From positions 19,411-83,410 of the forward strand of contig SVBO01000005.1 of assembly GCA_015058845.1 (NCBI GenBank): a stretch of DNA of 64,000 nt, given 5' to 3'. Made by a program: the position numbers and the translations under genes. This document shows positions 1 through 8,759 of the stretch, piece by piece. The stretch comes from Erysipelotrichaceae bacterium (GTDB lineage Bacteria > Bacillota_I > Bacilli_A > Erysipelotrichales > Erysipelotrichaceae). Numbering within the stretch: the stretch's first letter is position 1; each line of letters begins with the position of its first letter. The notes under the pieces were generated by a model, which was not told the origin of the DNA, did no database searches, and saw nothing but the letters and a program-made list of their open reading frames with translations.

Positions 1-4
1 CACC

Positions 5-310
5 TCAAATCTTACTATATGCCTCTTCTACTACACTCGCTAACTCTTCTACTAACTCATCATGATATGACAGAAGATTATACACAGCATCTTCACTTAA
101 GACACCTCTCTTCATATCCTGAGGGATCTTCCCAGCCTCATCATCGGCAAAGTCTTGTTTCCAAGTATCACTCTCATAATACGCTTCTAACTCTGCTAAC
201 TCTTTACAAATATCCTTATACTTTCCAAGTGCTTCTTCTAATTCAAAGATCACTTGCTTAGATCTATCTAGAATATCTTCCATATGTTTGATTCTCTCTA
301 ATTGTTCCAT
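5..310 (-). CDS. DUF4298 family protein
   Basis: A 101-residue soluble, acidic, largely helical protein. It resembles the DUF4298 family: an N-terminal ERIKHMEDILD helix, a central LEAYYESDTWKQDFADDEAGK segment and the closing KRGVLSEDAVYNLL motif. The function of the family is unknown. The start ATG at 310 has a GAGGAAT ribosome site 6-7 bases upstream, and the gene is complete, with a TGA at 5-7. No neighbour suggests a pathway, because the next gene upstream (341-1594) ends 30 bases away and belongs to the radical SAM group. Confidence 0.75.
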   Translation of the reverse strand: MEQLERIKHMEDILDRSKQVIFELEEALGKYKDICKELAELEAYYESDTWKQDFADDEAGKIPQDMKRGVLSEDAVYNLLSYHDELVEELASVVEEAYSKI

Positions 311-340
311 ATATATTCCTCACTTATATGTATAAGTATA

Positions 341-1594
341 CTACAATTCTAACTGTTTTGGGAAAGCTTCTTTACGTAATATGCCCCACATCTTATCAAT
401 ATACGCTAATGTATAGAAATTCTCATAATAATGGTAATAGAAAGCTCCCTTCAATGTCATAGTATATACCCCATTTTCTACCGTCACAAACCCTAACATC
501 TTAGCGAACCATAACTCTACCCCATACATCTTTCGTAAAGGCACTTTAAAGAACCTTTCAAAGTCTCTCTCATCTACCTTCGTACTATATGCGCTCCAGA
601 ACAAATAATAGATCATTCTCTGTCTTAGGGTAAAGTGGATCGTAAGTGAGGTAGGTAGTTTGTGTTCTTGTATTCTCTTACAATACTCTTTCACAGAGAA
701 GGTATTGATCTTGAATCGATCTTTCAAAAGTGTAGTGGCTGAGCAACCAAAGCCTAAGAAATTCTCTCTTGTCATAGAGGAATACTTAGCATCTTGTTTA
801 CTAGCAAAGGTCCAGATCGATGTTCTTTGATAGCCTTTGGATAGACAATACTTCGTGATGCTATCTAGCAAGTTTCTCTTCTCCCTCTTTCCCATAACAG
901 GCACTGTACTACTAGTAAATGTGAAATCTATAAATGGGTAGATAGCCACATGATTAGCACCATACTGAAAGGCTAGATCGATATCTTTCTGTAGATCTTC
1001 ATAAGTTTGCGTAGGGAGTGCAAAGATAAAGTCCATGGATACTGTTTCAAAGGATACTGCTTGTAATGCTGTATACATATGCTCTATATCCACACTACTT
1101 CTTCCTAAGATACTTTGAAACTTCTCTTGGAAGGATTGGATCCCGATACTTAGCTTAGTTACTCCCGCTTCTTTCAAAGTCTGTAAAGTAGGTATATCTA
1201 CATTATCTGGATGTAGTTCTACTCCTATTCCCTCTGTAATACTATAATACTTCGAAATAGTATCTATGATCTCCTTGAGTCTATCACTTGCTAGAGAAGG
1301 TGTACCGCCTCCAAAGTATACACTAGTTACTACCTTCTTCTCTAATAGAGTACTCCCTACCATCTCGATCTCTTGTAGTAGCGCATCAATATACTGATCA
1401 CACATCTCTTTCGAATATATGACCTTACAATACGGGCAGAAACTACAGATCTTCTTACAGAATGGGATATGGACATATAGCCCTAGGTGATCTAAGTCTT
1501 GATGCTCTAGTACTGCCTCATACTCATTTGTAAATCTAAATGGTTTCAAAGAACGAGTCAACCACATTCTAGTTAATGTCGTGATAGTACTCAT
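341..1594 (-). CDS. HemN/HemW-like radical SAM protein
   Basis: A 417-residue radical SAM enzyme of the coproporphyrinogen dehydrogenase-like (HemN/HemW) group. Near residues 40-56 it has YVHIPFCKKICSFCPYC, with the CxxxCxxC cluster-binding motif followed by one more Cys, then the YFGGGTPS motif. The C-terminal half has the helical HemN-like domain and is of usual length for the group. HemN members are oxygen-independent coproporphyrinogen oxidases, and HemW members are heme chaperones. No heme genes are nearby, so neither role can be assigned. It follows the 1603-2505 radical SAM gene by 8 bases. The start is fixed by AGGAGGAATT just before the ATG at 1594. Confidence 0.8.
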   Translation of the reverse strand: MSTITTLTRMWLTRSLKPFRFTNEYEAVLEHQDLDHLGLYVHIPFCKKICSFCPYCKVIYSKEMCDQYIDALLQEIEMVGSTLLEKKVVTSVYFGGGTPSLASDRLKEIIDTISKYYSITEGIGVELHPDNVDIPTLQTLKEAGVTKLSIGIQSFQEKFQSILGRSSVDIEHMYTALQAVSFETVSMDFIFALPTQTYEDLQKDIDLAFQYGANHVAIYPFIDFTFTSSTVPVMGKREKRNLLDSITKYCLSKGYQRTSIWTFASKQDAKYSSMTRENFLGFGCSATTLLKDRFKINTFSVKEYCKRIQEHKLPTSLTIHFTLRQRMIYYLFWSAYSTKVDERDFERFFKVPLRKMYGVELWFAKMLGFVTVENGVYTMTLKGAFYYHYYENFYTLAYIDKMWGILRKEAFPKQLEL

Positions 1595-1602
1595 AATTCC
1601 TC

Positions 1603-2505
1603 CTAGATATATTTCAAATAGGTCAATAACATTTCTAATATGATCTTGATATTTCCTCTAAATAACAATGTATACTCTGCTACAAAGAAGTATCCACACT
1701 TCTCACACAGTCCCTCTACTTCAATACATCTACCACAAGTAGAGATCTTACCATTCTCTATGACTACGCATTGATGACATGGAGTGGGAAAGGTATTATT
1801 GATCAGATATGGGAAAGCACTCTTTAGATTGAATACAGGAGCTCCTTGCTTCATCATCCGGGAGATCACATCACAACACTCTTGTTTCTCTTCCTTAGTA
1901 AGTGCTAGTTCTTTGGTATCTGGATATGGTGTATGGAAGTTAAAGGATACTGCTCTGACATTCTTCATATCTCTAGCCGTCATACATACATCTTTTACTT
2001 TATCTTTATTGATCTGATTGATGGCCATATAGAAGCATATATTATCACTTGTCGCATGCTTTATATTCTCCATGATCCGATCATATGTATCTCCTCTGAT
2101 CTTGTTATGTGCTTCCTTGTCTCCATCTAAGCTTAGTAAGATCAGATCTGCTTCTGGTAGATCGATTGGGAATGTTCCATTAGTTACCACATTCACGATC
2201 AGGAATCCCATTTCCTTAGCTTCTATCACAAGATCTCGTAAGGTCTTATCTTGATCTCTCCAAAGGAAAGTTTCTCCTCCACATAAGAATAGAATACGGA
2301 TCCCCATATCATATAACTTCACCATCTCTTGTTTGATATGGGTATATGGATATACGATCGCTGTAATATTATTTACGGAACAGTGTTTACACTTGAGGTT
2401 ACATTTATCTGTGACTATGATAGTACCTAGGATCGGATCTTTTCTTCTAAATAGGATCGTAGTGATCCCGAATAGAGAAAGGTCTACGAAAGATGAAAGC
2501 TTCAT
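1603..2505 (-). CDS. radical SAM protein with Cys-rich C terminus
   Basis: A 300-residue radical SAM protein. The cluster motif CNLKCKHC (CxxxCxxC) lies at about residues 35-42, followed by LFLCGGETFLW, which matches the GGE motif, and by VTNGT and LLSLDGD strands. At about residues 240-275 six cysteines occur as CHQC, CGRC and CEKC pairs, suggesting an auxiliary Fe-S cluster (SPASM/twitch-like) or a zinc site. The last ~25 residues are hydrophobic. Its start overlaps the stop of the membrane gene at 2502-2831 by 4 bases, so the two are translationally coupled. The substrate is unknown, and no precursor peptide gene was found nearby. Confidence 0.75.
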   Translation of the reverse strand: MKLSSFVDLSLFGITTILFRRKDPILGTIIVTDKCNLKCKHCSVNNITAIVYPYTHIKQEMVKLYDMGIRILFLCGGETFLWRDQDKTLRDLVIEAKEMGFLIVNVVTNGTFPIDLPEADLILLSLDGDKEAHNKIRGDTYDRIMENIKHATSDNICFYMAINQINKDKVKDVCMTARDMKNVRAVSFNFHTPYPDTKELALTKEEKQECCDVISRMMKQGAPVFNLKSAFPYLINNTFPTPCHQCVVIENGKISTCGRCIEVEGLCEKCGYFFVAEYTLLFRGNIKIILEMLLTYLKYI

Positions 2506-2831
2506 ACTCTTTCCCTCCTCTTAGTTCTATATTTACTAATTGGATATGCTAGTATGATCCCTAGGAATATACATACTACAAAGCCATAGATGATCAACCA
2601 AGCAAATCGATCCCAACCCGTAGTCATTTGACAAACTATTTCAAGAGCTATTACTCCAATTATAGATAGTACTACTAGATATTTACTGATCCTAGGATAC
2701 TTCTGTAATAGAAACATGTGGATCCCCATAGGAATCAATATACATAGGAATATCCCTAGTGTTAGAAGTATATTAGACCAGTTAAAGAGACCGGCAAAGA
2801 AACCTATTTCAAACAGTTCTATAAACATCAT
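2502..2831 (-). CDS. small membrane protein, radical SAM operon
   Basis: A 109-residue protein with three or four predicted membrane segments (about residues 5-20, 21-42, 48-66 and 75-98) and a basic C terminus ending in KYRTKRRERV. I do not recognise the family. It is the first gene of a three-gene minus-strand group and overlaps the following radical SAM gene by 4 bases. It may anchor or transport the product of the two enzymes, but that is only inferred from position. Confidence 0.6.
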   Translation of the reverse strand: MMFIELFEIGFFAGLFNWSNILLTLGIFLCILIPMGIHMFLLQKYPRISKYLVVLSIIGVIALEIVCQMTTGWDRFAWLIIYGFVVCIFLGIILAYPISKYRTKRRERV

Positions 2832-2898
2832 GGATATACCCCCTATCTTTACTTTAATAGTATCATATTTTGAGTATGATTCCTATCTATGAATCCAA

Positions 2899-2973
2899 AA
2901 TAAAAGGCACATGATCTTCATTTGGGGATTTATTACAACAAATTGGGGGGATTGTAATAAAGAGATCATGTGC
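2899..2973 (-). terminator. long nested hairpin, apbE-operon terminator
   Basis: An outer 11-bp stem (GCACATGATCT at 2907-2917 with AGATCATGTGC at 2963-2973) encloses a second 10-bp stem (TTTATTACAA at 2929-2938 with TTGTAATAAA at 2952-2961). Read on the minus strand the outer stem is followed by CTTTTATTTT. It lies just downstream of apbE and upstream of the membrane gene at 2502-2831. It is much larger than the other terminators here. Confidence 0.6.
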
Positions 2974-3022
2974 ATCTTTATAGTAACATACCTCTGCTTA
3001 CTACGCAAGGAATTCCACTTAA

Positions 3023-4174
3023 TTACTTCATATAATACATATATTGTACTAAATCATCACTAACAGCTATAAATGAACCATTGATAACTTGTGAGTGTTC
3101 CGCTTCAAAAGCCTTATTCTCATCACTCACCCAGATCCCCATAGCTCCTACACTATCTAGTAGTGCACTACCCTCTTCATAAGGTAATACATATACCGCT
3201 GTAGATAAGATATCTGCTAAGGCAGAGTTCTTGATATTCACGGAAGTAGAGCGATATGTATCGGCTGGATATAGCGTAAATGGAGAGATCAAGTGATGGT
3301 ATCTAACCCCATCTACCATATAGTATCTTTGATAGTCTCCACTAGTGACCATCGACATGGAAGCATGATAGCGAACAGAATCTAAACTACCCTCTGATTC
3401 CGGATCATTGGGATCTTGGATCCCTACGCTCCATGCCTCTCCATTAGGCTTCTCTCCAATCGTACGGATATTTCCACCAGCATTCACGATCCCGCTAGTC
3501 AGACCCATACATTCTAACTCCTGAGCTACTTTCTCAGTAGCATAGCCCTTCGCTACACCCCCTACATCTAAAGAAGCATTCGCATGATTCAAATAGACAG
3601 TCATATTCTCTTCATCTAATTCCACATACTGCCATCCTACAAACTCTGACGCTTCTTGTAATTCATCATACGTAGGAACATTGCCATCAAGCCCTAGTAA
3701 AGCTAATTCATTCGCTTCTTCTCGATAGTTATGCCATACACTCAACACAGGTCCTAACGTAATATCAAATGCCCCATGACTCTTCTCATACCATTCTTTA
3801 GATAATACTAGAAGATCCATCAATTCCTCATCTACTACCACAGGAGCTATCCCTGCTTGATCATTGATCGTCTTGATGTTATTGATCCCCTCATAGGTAT
3901 TGAACTTATCAAATAACTGATGATAGTATCTAAACTTTTCTTCTAATACAGCATAATATTCATTGAACTTAGTAGTAGAATCTGTATAGGCCGTTAAGGA
4001 GATCACTGTATCAAACCCTAGATCTAGCGAATAATTAAAGAAACGATCATATACCTTCAGCGTACTAACATCTAATACCTCACACCCACGCTCATTCACA
4101 TCTACTACTTTACCACTGCTACAACCACTTACTAATACTAATAAACAACAAAGTGTGATCCAATATCTTCTCAT
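3023..4174 (-). CDS. apbE: FAD:protein FMN transferase (ApbE)
   Basis: A 383-residue lipoprotein of the ApbE family. ApbE attaches FMN covalently to Thr/Ser in SGAT-type motifs of exported redox proteins, using FAD. The N terminus has a signal peptide with lipobox LVSGC (Cys at about 18). Family motifs present are HQLFDKFN, GAFDITLGP, DVGGVAKGYA (about 205-214) and VNAGGNIRTIG. Its likely clients in this window are RnfG (18043-18549) and RnfD (18562-20430), both with SGAT sites. It leads an apparent group with the DUF1294 and metallopeptidase genes upstream of it in transcription (gaps 33 and 3 bases). Confidence 0.93.
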   Translation of the reverse strand: MRRYWITLCCLLVLVSGCSSGKVVDVNERGCEVLDVSTLKVYDRFFNYSLDLGFDTVISLTAYTDSTTKFNEYYAVLEEKFRYYHQLFDKFNTYEGINNIKTINDQAGIAPVVVDEELMDLLVLSKEWYEKSHGAFDITLGPVLSVWHNYREEANELALLGLDGNVPTYDELQEASEFVGWQYVELDEENMTVYLNHANASLDVGGVAKGYATEKVAQELECMGLTSGIVNAGGNIRTIGEKPNGEAWSVGIQDPNDPESEGSLDSVRYHASMSMVTSGDYQRYYMVDGVRYHHLISPFTLYPADTYRSTSVNIKNSALADILSTAVYVLPYEEGSALLDSVGAMGIWVSDENKAFEAEHSQVINGSFIAVSDDLVQYMYYMK

Positions 4175-4207
4175 CTCACACGCCTCCTTAGTTATTTTCC
4201 TGATCTA

Positions 4208-4456
4208 CTAGAACAACCATTCAAAGCCATATAACCCTAATAAACAAAGAACAGGTACTCCAATATAGAACTTAGGCTTTCTAGTCTTATGACGGAATAC
4301 ATACATACCAGCGAAGACACCAACACCTCCAAATAAAGCCATCGTTAATAATGCCTTCTCACTAATACGCCAACCACCACGCATACTTTGGAACTTATCC
4401 CATCCCATCATTAAGAATCCTGCTATACAACATACTCCATATACAATAATATCCAT
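4208..4456 (-). CDS. DUF1294 membrane protein
   Basis: An 82-residue membrane protein with two or three hydrophobic segments. It has the DUF1294 pattern: GWDKFQSMRGGWRISEK, then LLTMALFGGVGVFAGM and FRHKTRKPKF. The role of the family is unknown. It sits between the metallopeptidase gene (3-base gap) and apbE, and is probably co-transcribed with both. Confidence 0.8.
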   Translation of the reverse strand: MDIIVYGVCCIAGFLMMGWDKFQSMRGGWRISEKALLTMALFGGVGVFAGMYVFRHKTRKPKFYIGVPVLCLLGLYGFEWLF

Positions 4457-4459
4457 AAT

Positions 4460-5128
4460 TTATACCTCCAATAAAAATCCATACTCTTGTAACATCTTCT
4501 CTACTTTACGATGATCTGGGATGATCTTTTCTAATTCCTGATGGAATCGTTTCTGATGATCTGGATAGTAGAAGTGTAGCAGTTCATGTACGACTACGTA
4601 TTGGATACATAAGTATGGTACATGGACTAACTTACTATTCAATGTGATCTTACTCTTACGATAGGCACAAGAACCCCATCTAGTACGCATCTTACGCACT
4701 TGTAAGATAGGTTTAGATAAACTAGGGAATAGTACCATACATTCCCTTAAACATTGCTCTAACAGCCTTTTAGCCTCATTTCTAGTGAAACTCTCTAACA
4801 CATCCGCAGCACTCTTACTACTATACTCAATACACACAGTATCTTCCTGAAAACTCACATGATCTCTCGTACTCTTTACACACACCTGGGTATATGCTTT
4901 CCCTAAGTAATAGTACCTAGGATCTAGTTTCCTACTCTCTTTTCTTTGATACTCTAATAGTAGCTTTGCTAATCTATCCCTCTTACGATCTATAAACTCC
5001 TCGATCATTGTTTGAGAAGTGAACCAGGGAACACGGATCTCGATAGTATCTAGATCTATGACACGTGCACTAATGCTCTTACGTCTTTGTCTGACTACTA
5101 CGATCTCCACATCCATCACCCTCTTCAT
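4460..5128 (-). CDS. YgjP-type zinc metallopeptidase (DUF45)
   Basis: A soluble protein of the YgjP/WLM (DUF45) group of zinc metallopeptidases. The C-terminal half has MRTRWGSCAYRKSKI and LNSKLVHVPYLCIQYVVVHE, with the metal motif VVHELLHFYYPDH (HExxH). Physiological substrates are unknown. The frame stays open to 5239, but that extension crosses the start of rlmA on the other strand and does not look like the family. I take ATG 5128; ATG 5116, preceded by AAGAGG, is a close alternative. Confidence 0.8.
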   Translation of the reverse strand: MKRVMDVEIVVVRQRRKSISARVIDLDTIEIRVPWFTSQTMIEEFIDRKRDRLAKLLLEYQRKESRKLDPRYYYLGKAYTQVCVKSTRDHVSFQEDTVCIEYSSKSAADVLESFTRNEAKRLLEQCLRECMVLFPSLSKPILQVRKMRTRWGSCAYRKSKITLNSKLVHVPYLCIQYVVVHELLHFYYPDHQKRFHQELEKIIPDHRKVEKMLQEYGFLLEV

Positions 5129-5223
5129 TGTATCATAGAAAAGGATCGAAAAGTAGTAGCAAACTATGAAGGTTTTCTTTGCATTTTCGAAAGTATTTGT
5201 TATACTTGCTGTAGGTGATAAGT

Positions 5224-6015
5224 ATGTTAGTATGTCCAAAGTGTAATTGTAAATTAGTGAAAGAGAATAGAAGTGCTAAGTGTTGTCATGGTCATTGCTA
5301 TGATTATGCGAAAGAGGGGTATTTGAATCTTCTTTTAAAGAACAGTGTGAATCATGGGGATAATAAGGATATGGTGGTGGCTAGAAGATTGTTTCTAGAG
5401 AAAGACTACTATGCTCCTTTATGTGATCGATTGATCGAATTACTACAGAAAGAAAAGATCTCTACGCTATGGGATATGGGATGTGGTGAGGGATATTATA
5501 CCCATCGTATTGCACTAGCACTACCAGATACGCAAGTATATGGGAATGATCTATCGAAAGAGGCTATCAAATTAGCGGCTAAGAGTGATAAGAGTATTCA
5601 ATATGTCATTGCTTCTAATGCTGCTTTACCAATAGAGGATGGGTCATTAGATGTGGCTTTATGTTTATTCTCTTTCTGTGATTATAAGGAAGTAGATCGT
5701 ATTCTAGAGAGTCATGGGAAGTTATTTGTGATAGGAGTGGGGCCTAGACATTTATATGAGTTAAAGGAACATGTGTATGAGGAAGCGTATTTGAATCCTC
5801 TACCTGAGGTAGATAGTTCTCCTTTGGTATTACGTGATACGATTCAAGTGACTTATACCTTTGAATTACATGAGAATAATGAGATCAAGGAGTTATTTGG
5901 TATGACACCGTATGCCTTTAAGACAAAGAAAAGCGATAAGGAGAAACTGGATACATTAGACCAGATCACACTTACCGCTGATTTCATGATTCAAGTATTT
6001 ACGAAAGAAGCCTAG
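5224..6015 (+). CDS. rlmA: 23S rRNA (guanine-N1)-methyltransferase, RlmA-like
   Basis: A 263-residue SAM-dependent methyltransferase of the RlmA/TlrB type, which methylates a guanine in hairpin 35 of 23S rRNA. The N-terminal zinc ribbon is visible (CPKC near residue 3, CCHGHCYDYAKEGYLNLL), followed by the typical NHGDNKDMVVARR link and the SAM site LWDMGCGEGYYTHRI. ATG 5224 is chosen because AGGTGAT lies 4-5 bases before it; a GTG at 5215 in the same frame has no ribosome site. It diverges from the metallopeptidase gene. Confidence 0.85.
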   Translation: MLVCPKCNCKLVKENRSAKCCHGHCYDYAKEGYLNLLLKNSVNHGDNKDMVVARRLFLEKDYYAPLCDRLIELLQKEKISTLWDMGCGEGYYTHRIALALPDTQVYGNDLSKEAIKLAAKSDKSIQYVIASNAALPIEDGSLDVALCLFSFCDYKEVDRILESHGKLFVIGVGPRHLYELKEHVYEEAYLNPLPEVDSSPLVLRDTIQVTYTFELHENNEIKELFGMTPYAFKTKKSDKEKLDTLDQITLTADFMIQVFTKEA

Positions 6016-6026
6016 TGCTTCTTTTT
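6005..6026. terminator. terminator after rlmA
   Basis: A 7-bp stem, AAGAAGC (6005-6011) with GCTTCTT (6017-6023), followed by a T run on the plus strand. It overlaps the last codons of rlmA and lies between converging genes. Confidence 0.75.
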
Positions 6027-6029
6027 CTA

Positions 6030-6464
6030 TTACAGGATCTCTACTTTCTCCATGACATCGCCATTACGCATAGCCTTAACAGCCTTCATATTGTCAGTCA
6101 CTTGACCAAATACAGTATGAACACCATCTAGATGAGGTTGAGGATCATGTACGATGAAGAATTGACAACAACCAGTGTCTTTCCCTCTATGTGCCATAGA
6201 TAAAGCACCTTCTACATGTCTATGAGGATTTCCTTTTGTTTCACAAGGAATAGTATATCCTAGATCACCCATACCATTACCATAAGGGCATCCTCCTTGA
6301 GATACGAAATGAGGGATTACACGGTGGAATGTCTTTCCATTATAATATCCTTCTTGAATAAGTCTTACGAAGTTAGCTACTGTAATAGGAGCCTCTTCTT
6401 CAAATAATACAAATGGGATCACTTCGTGATTAGCCATTGTAATTTGTCCTTTGATCATAATCAT
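6030..6464 (-). CDS. cyclophilin-type peptidyl-prolyl isomerase
   Basis: A 144-residue cytoplasmic cyclophilin without a signal peptide, expected to catalyse prolyl cis-trans isomerisation during protein folding. The signatures [46 protein letters not shown] and HTVFGQV cover the conserved catalytic Arg, Gln and Phe positions. It is a short, single-domain form. It is monocistronic, converging on rlmA, with its own upstream region shared with the response-regulator gene. Confidence 0.92.
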   Translation of the reverse strand: MIMIKGQITMANHEVIPFVLFEEEAPITVANFVRLIQEGYYNGKTFHRVIPHFVSQGGCPYGNGMGDLGYTIPCETKGNPHRHVEGALSMAHRGKDTGCCQFFIVHDPQPHLDGVHTVFGQVTDNMKAVKAMRNGDVMEKVEIL

Positions 6465-6570
6465 TACTTCCTTTCTTATAAATTAACAAGTATATTCTAT
6501 CATTTCTAATATCATTTATACAAGTCCTTTTCAATTTGTTGTATAATATAGCATAAGGAGGTGTTGAGAT

Positions 6571-7248
6571 ATGAGTAATAAGATCTTAGTAGCAGAAGAT
6601 GAAGCACATCTTAGGAAATTAGTATGTGACTATCTTACGAAAAGTGGTTTTGAGGTAGTAGGTGTGGCAGATGGGCAAGCTGCCTTAGATGCCTTCTATG
6701 CTCAATCATTTTCACTGGCTATTCTAGATATCATGATGCCTAAAGTAGATGGATTAACTGTTCTTAAGGAGATCCGTAGTGTTTCATCGATGCCTGTGTT
6801 GATGCTTACGGCTAAGAATACAGAGTTTGATGAGTTACAAGGGTTTACTAGTGGAGCAGATGAATATGTGGCTAAGCCTTTCTCTCCTGCCATTCTATTA
6901 GCACGTGTTAGGGCTTTATTGAAACGTAGTGGAGTAAACTTTGATAATGTGATCACTTTACAAGAGCTTTCTTTATATCAAAGAGAGCGAGAAGTATATG
7001 TGAATGATGTGAAGGTGATCTTGACACCTAAGGAATATGAATTATTATTACACTTTATTCAGAATCCTGGGAAAGTATTTTCTCGTGAGCATTTGTTGAG
7101 TAGTGTATGGGGATTTGATTATGAAGGAGAAGAGCGAACTGTGGATACGCATGTTAAGTGTTTAAGAGCTAAGCTTGGTGTGTGTGGAGACTTTATTAAG
7201 ACATTACGTAAGGTAGGATATAAATTTGAAGCTTCCCATGAGATTTAA
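6571..7248 (+). CDS. OmpR-family response regulator
   Basis: A 225-residue two-component response regulator. The receiver domain (1-120) has the acidic pair ED at 9-10, phosphorylation site Asp53 in LAILDIMMP, and the conserved Lys in VAKPF. The winged-helix DNA-binding domain (about 130-222) ends with ERTVDTHVKCLRAKLG and FIKTLRKVGYKF. The gene has an AAGGAGG site and a TATAAT box (6542-6547) a short distance upstream, and it overlaps the partner kinase by 11 bases. The stimulus and target genes are unknown. Confidence 0.93.
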   Translation: MSNKILVAEDEAHLRKLVCDYLTKSGFEVVGVADGQAALDAFYAQSFSLAILDIMMPKVDGLTVLKEIRSVSSMPVLMLTAKNTEFDELQGFTSGADEYVAKPFSPAILLARVRALLKRSGVNFDNVITLQELSLYQREREVYVNDVKVILTPKEYELLLHFIQNPGKVFSREHLLSSVWGFDYEGEERTVDTHVKCLRAKLGVCGDFIKTLRKVGYKFEASHEI

Positions 7249-8722
7249 GATCCGTTCTAAATTGCTATGTGTCTTATGTGGTATTATTCTAGTAGATACA
7301 TTAGCGATCTGGTTCTTAGGAAATTCTTATATCGATAGTTATTATAAGTATCGAAGAGATGAGGAATTAGCTGAAACAGCACAACATATCAAAGAGATCA
7401 CGAATGAGAATCCATTAGAACGTAGACCTTGGTTCTCTTATGTAAAGAGTGCTGAGGAACAGTATATGGACTTCCTGATCTTCGACTATGTAGACCAACG
7501 TCCTTCGGTATTATATACAACCGATTCTTCTGCTTCTTCTCTCGTAAGTAATAAAGTAAGTTATCAATTATGGATCAATAAGGCAAATAACAATAACGTA
7601 TTTGCTTCCTTAGAACTAGCCCCTGATATCTTATTCTCCCATGAAGATAATGATTCTTTATACCTATATGCGAAATTAAAAGACAACCAATTTCTATTTA
7701 TCTCTACCCCACTAGATTACATCAAGACAACTTCTAGTATCGCTATTGAATTCTATTCCTATATCTTGATCATATCTGCTTGTATGGCATTTATCTTGAT
7801 CTTTGTCGCATCCTCTACGATCACGAAACCGATCGTTAAGATCTCTAAGATCACACAGAAGATCTCTAAGATGCAATTTGATGAGCGATGTGAAGTAAGT
7901 GGTAATGATGAGTTAACAGATCTTGCTAAGAGTGTTAATATGATGTCTGATCAGATCAAGAACTATTTAGATGTATTGATCGAGAAGAATGAGATCTTGA
8001 AGAAGGACTTAGATAGACAAGAAGAGAATGAACGTTTGAGAAGACAATTCGTGGCGAATGTGTCTCATGACTTCAAGACTCCATTAGCTCTGATCCAGGC
8101 ATATACAGAGGTACTCAAAGAGGATGCTGGGGATATTGATCAGGAGACTTGTACGATCATTCTATCGCAAGTAAAACAGATGAATATTCTAGTGAATCAG
8201 TTATTATCTCTGACTCAATTAGAGAGTGGTCTTGTTACGTTACAGTATTCTTTCTTCTCTTTACATGAGGTGATCTCTTCTGTTCTTAGAAATCTTTCTA
8301 TTCTAATGGAAGAGAAGGATCTTACGTATAGTTATAGTAAGGATGAGGAGTATATTGTAAGTGGGGATTATCAACAGATCCATCAAGTGATCCAGAATCT
8401 GATCGAGAATGCTGTGAAGTATACTCCTCAGGGTTCTAGTTTCCATATTCATGTTAGATCGTATTATTCTAGAGTACGTATTGAGATCAGTAATCCTGCA
8501 AATGAGGATCTAACGGATGAGATATTGCCTCATTTATTTGATAGTTTCTATATGACTGATCGCACTAGAAATGCTACTTTAAAGAGTTATGGTTTAGGGT
8601 TAGCGATCGTGAAGGCTATTATGGAGTTGCATGAGCAGAGTTATGGGGCATATTTAGAAGATGGAAATGTGGTATTCTATATTACTTTAGATATTTATTC
8701 TCTATCCGATGATGAGGAATAA
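7238..8722 (+). CDS. sensor histidine kinase
   Basis: A 494-residue membrane sensor kinase paired with the preceding response regulator. Two membrane segments (about 8-28 and 168-192) flank an extracytoplasmic domain of ~135 residues with no recognised fold. A HAMP region, the H box VANVSHDFKTPLAL, the N box QNLIENAVKYTP and the G box YGLGLAIVKAI follow. The start is taken as ATG 7238, overlapping the regulator stop; a TTG at 7226 in frame is less likely. The output is phosphorylation of the regulator Asp53. Confidence 0.92.
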   Translation: MRFKIRSKLLCVLCGIILVDTLAIWFLGNSYIDSYYKYRRDEELAETAQHIKEITNENPLERRPWFSYVKSAEEQYMDFLIFDYVDQRPSVLYTTDSSASSLVSNKVSYQLWINKANNNNVFASLELAPDILFSHEDNDSLYLYAKLKDNQFLFISTPLDYIKTTSSIAIEFYSYILIISACMAFILIFVASSTITKPIVKISKITQKISKMQFDERCEVSGNDELTDLAKSVNMMSDQIKNYLDVLIEKNEILKKDLDRQEENERLRRQFVANVSHDFKTPLALIQAYTEVLKEDAGDIDQETCTIILSQVKQMNILVNQLLSLTQLESGLVTLQYSFFSLHEVISSVLRNLSILMEEKDLTYSYSKDEEYIVSGDYQQIHQVIQNLIENAVKYTPQGSSFHIHVRSYYSRVRIEISNPANEDLTDEILPHLFDSFYMTDRTRNATLKSYGLGLAIVKAIMELHEQSYGAYLEDGNVVFYITLDIYSLSDDEE

Positions 8723-8728
8723 GAAAAC

Positions 8729-8759
8729 AAGGATGTAAGTGTGATCTTACATCCTTTTA
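8729..8759. terminator. bidirectional terminator between the kinase and degV
   Basis: An 11-bp stem, AAGGATGTAAG (8729-8739) with CTTACATCCTT (8746-8756), a 6-base loop, and T/A runs on both sides. It serves the converging kinase and degV genes. Confidence 0.85.

Noticed and set aside
5129..5239. N-terminal extension of the metallopeptidase gene to 5239
   Set aside because: It crosses the start and ribosome site of rlmA on the other strand, has no ribosome site and does not look like the family.
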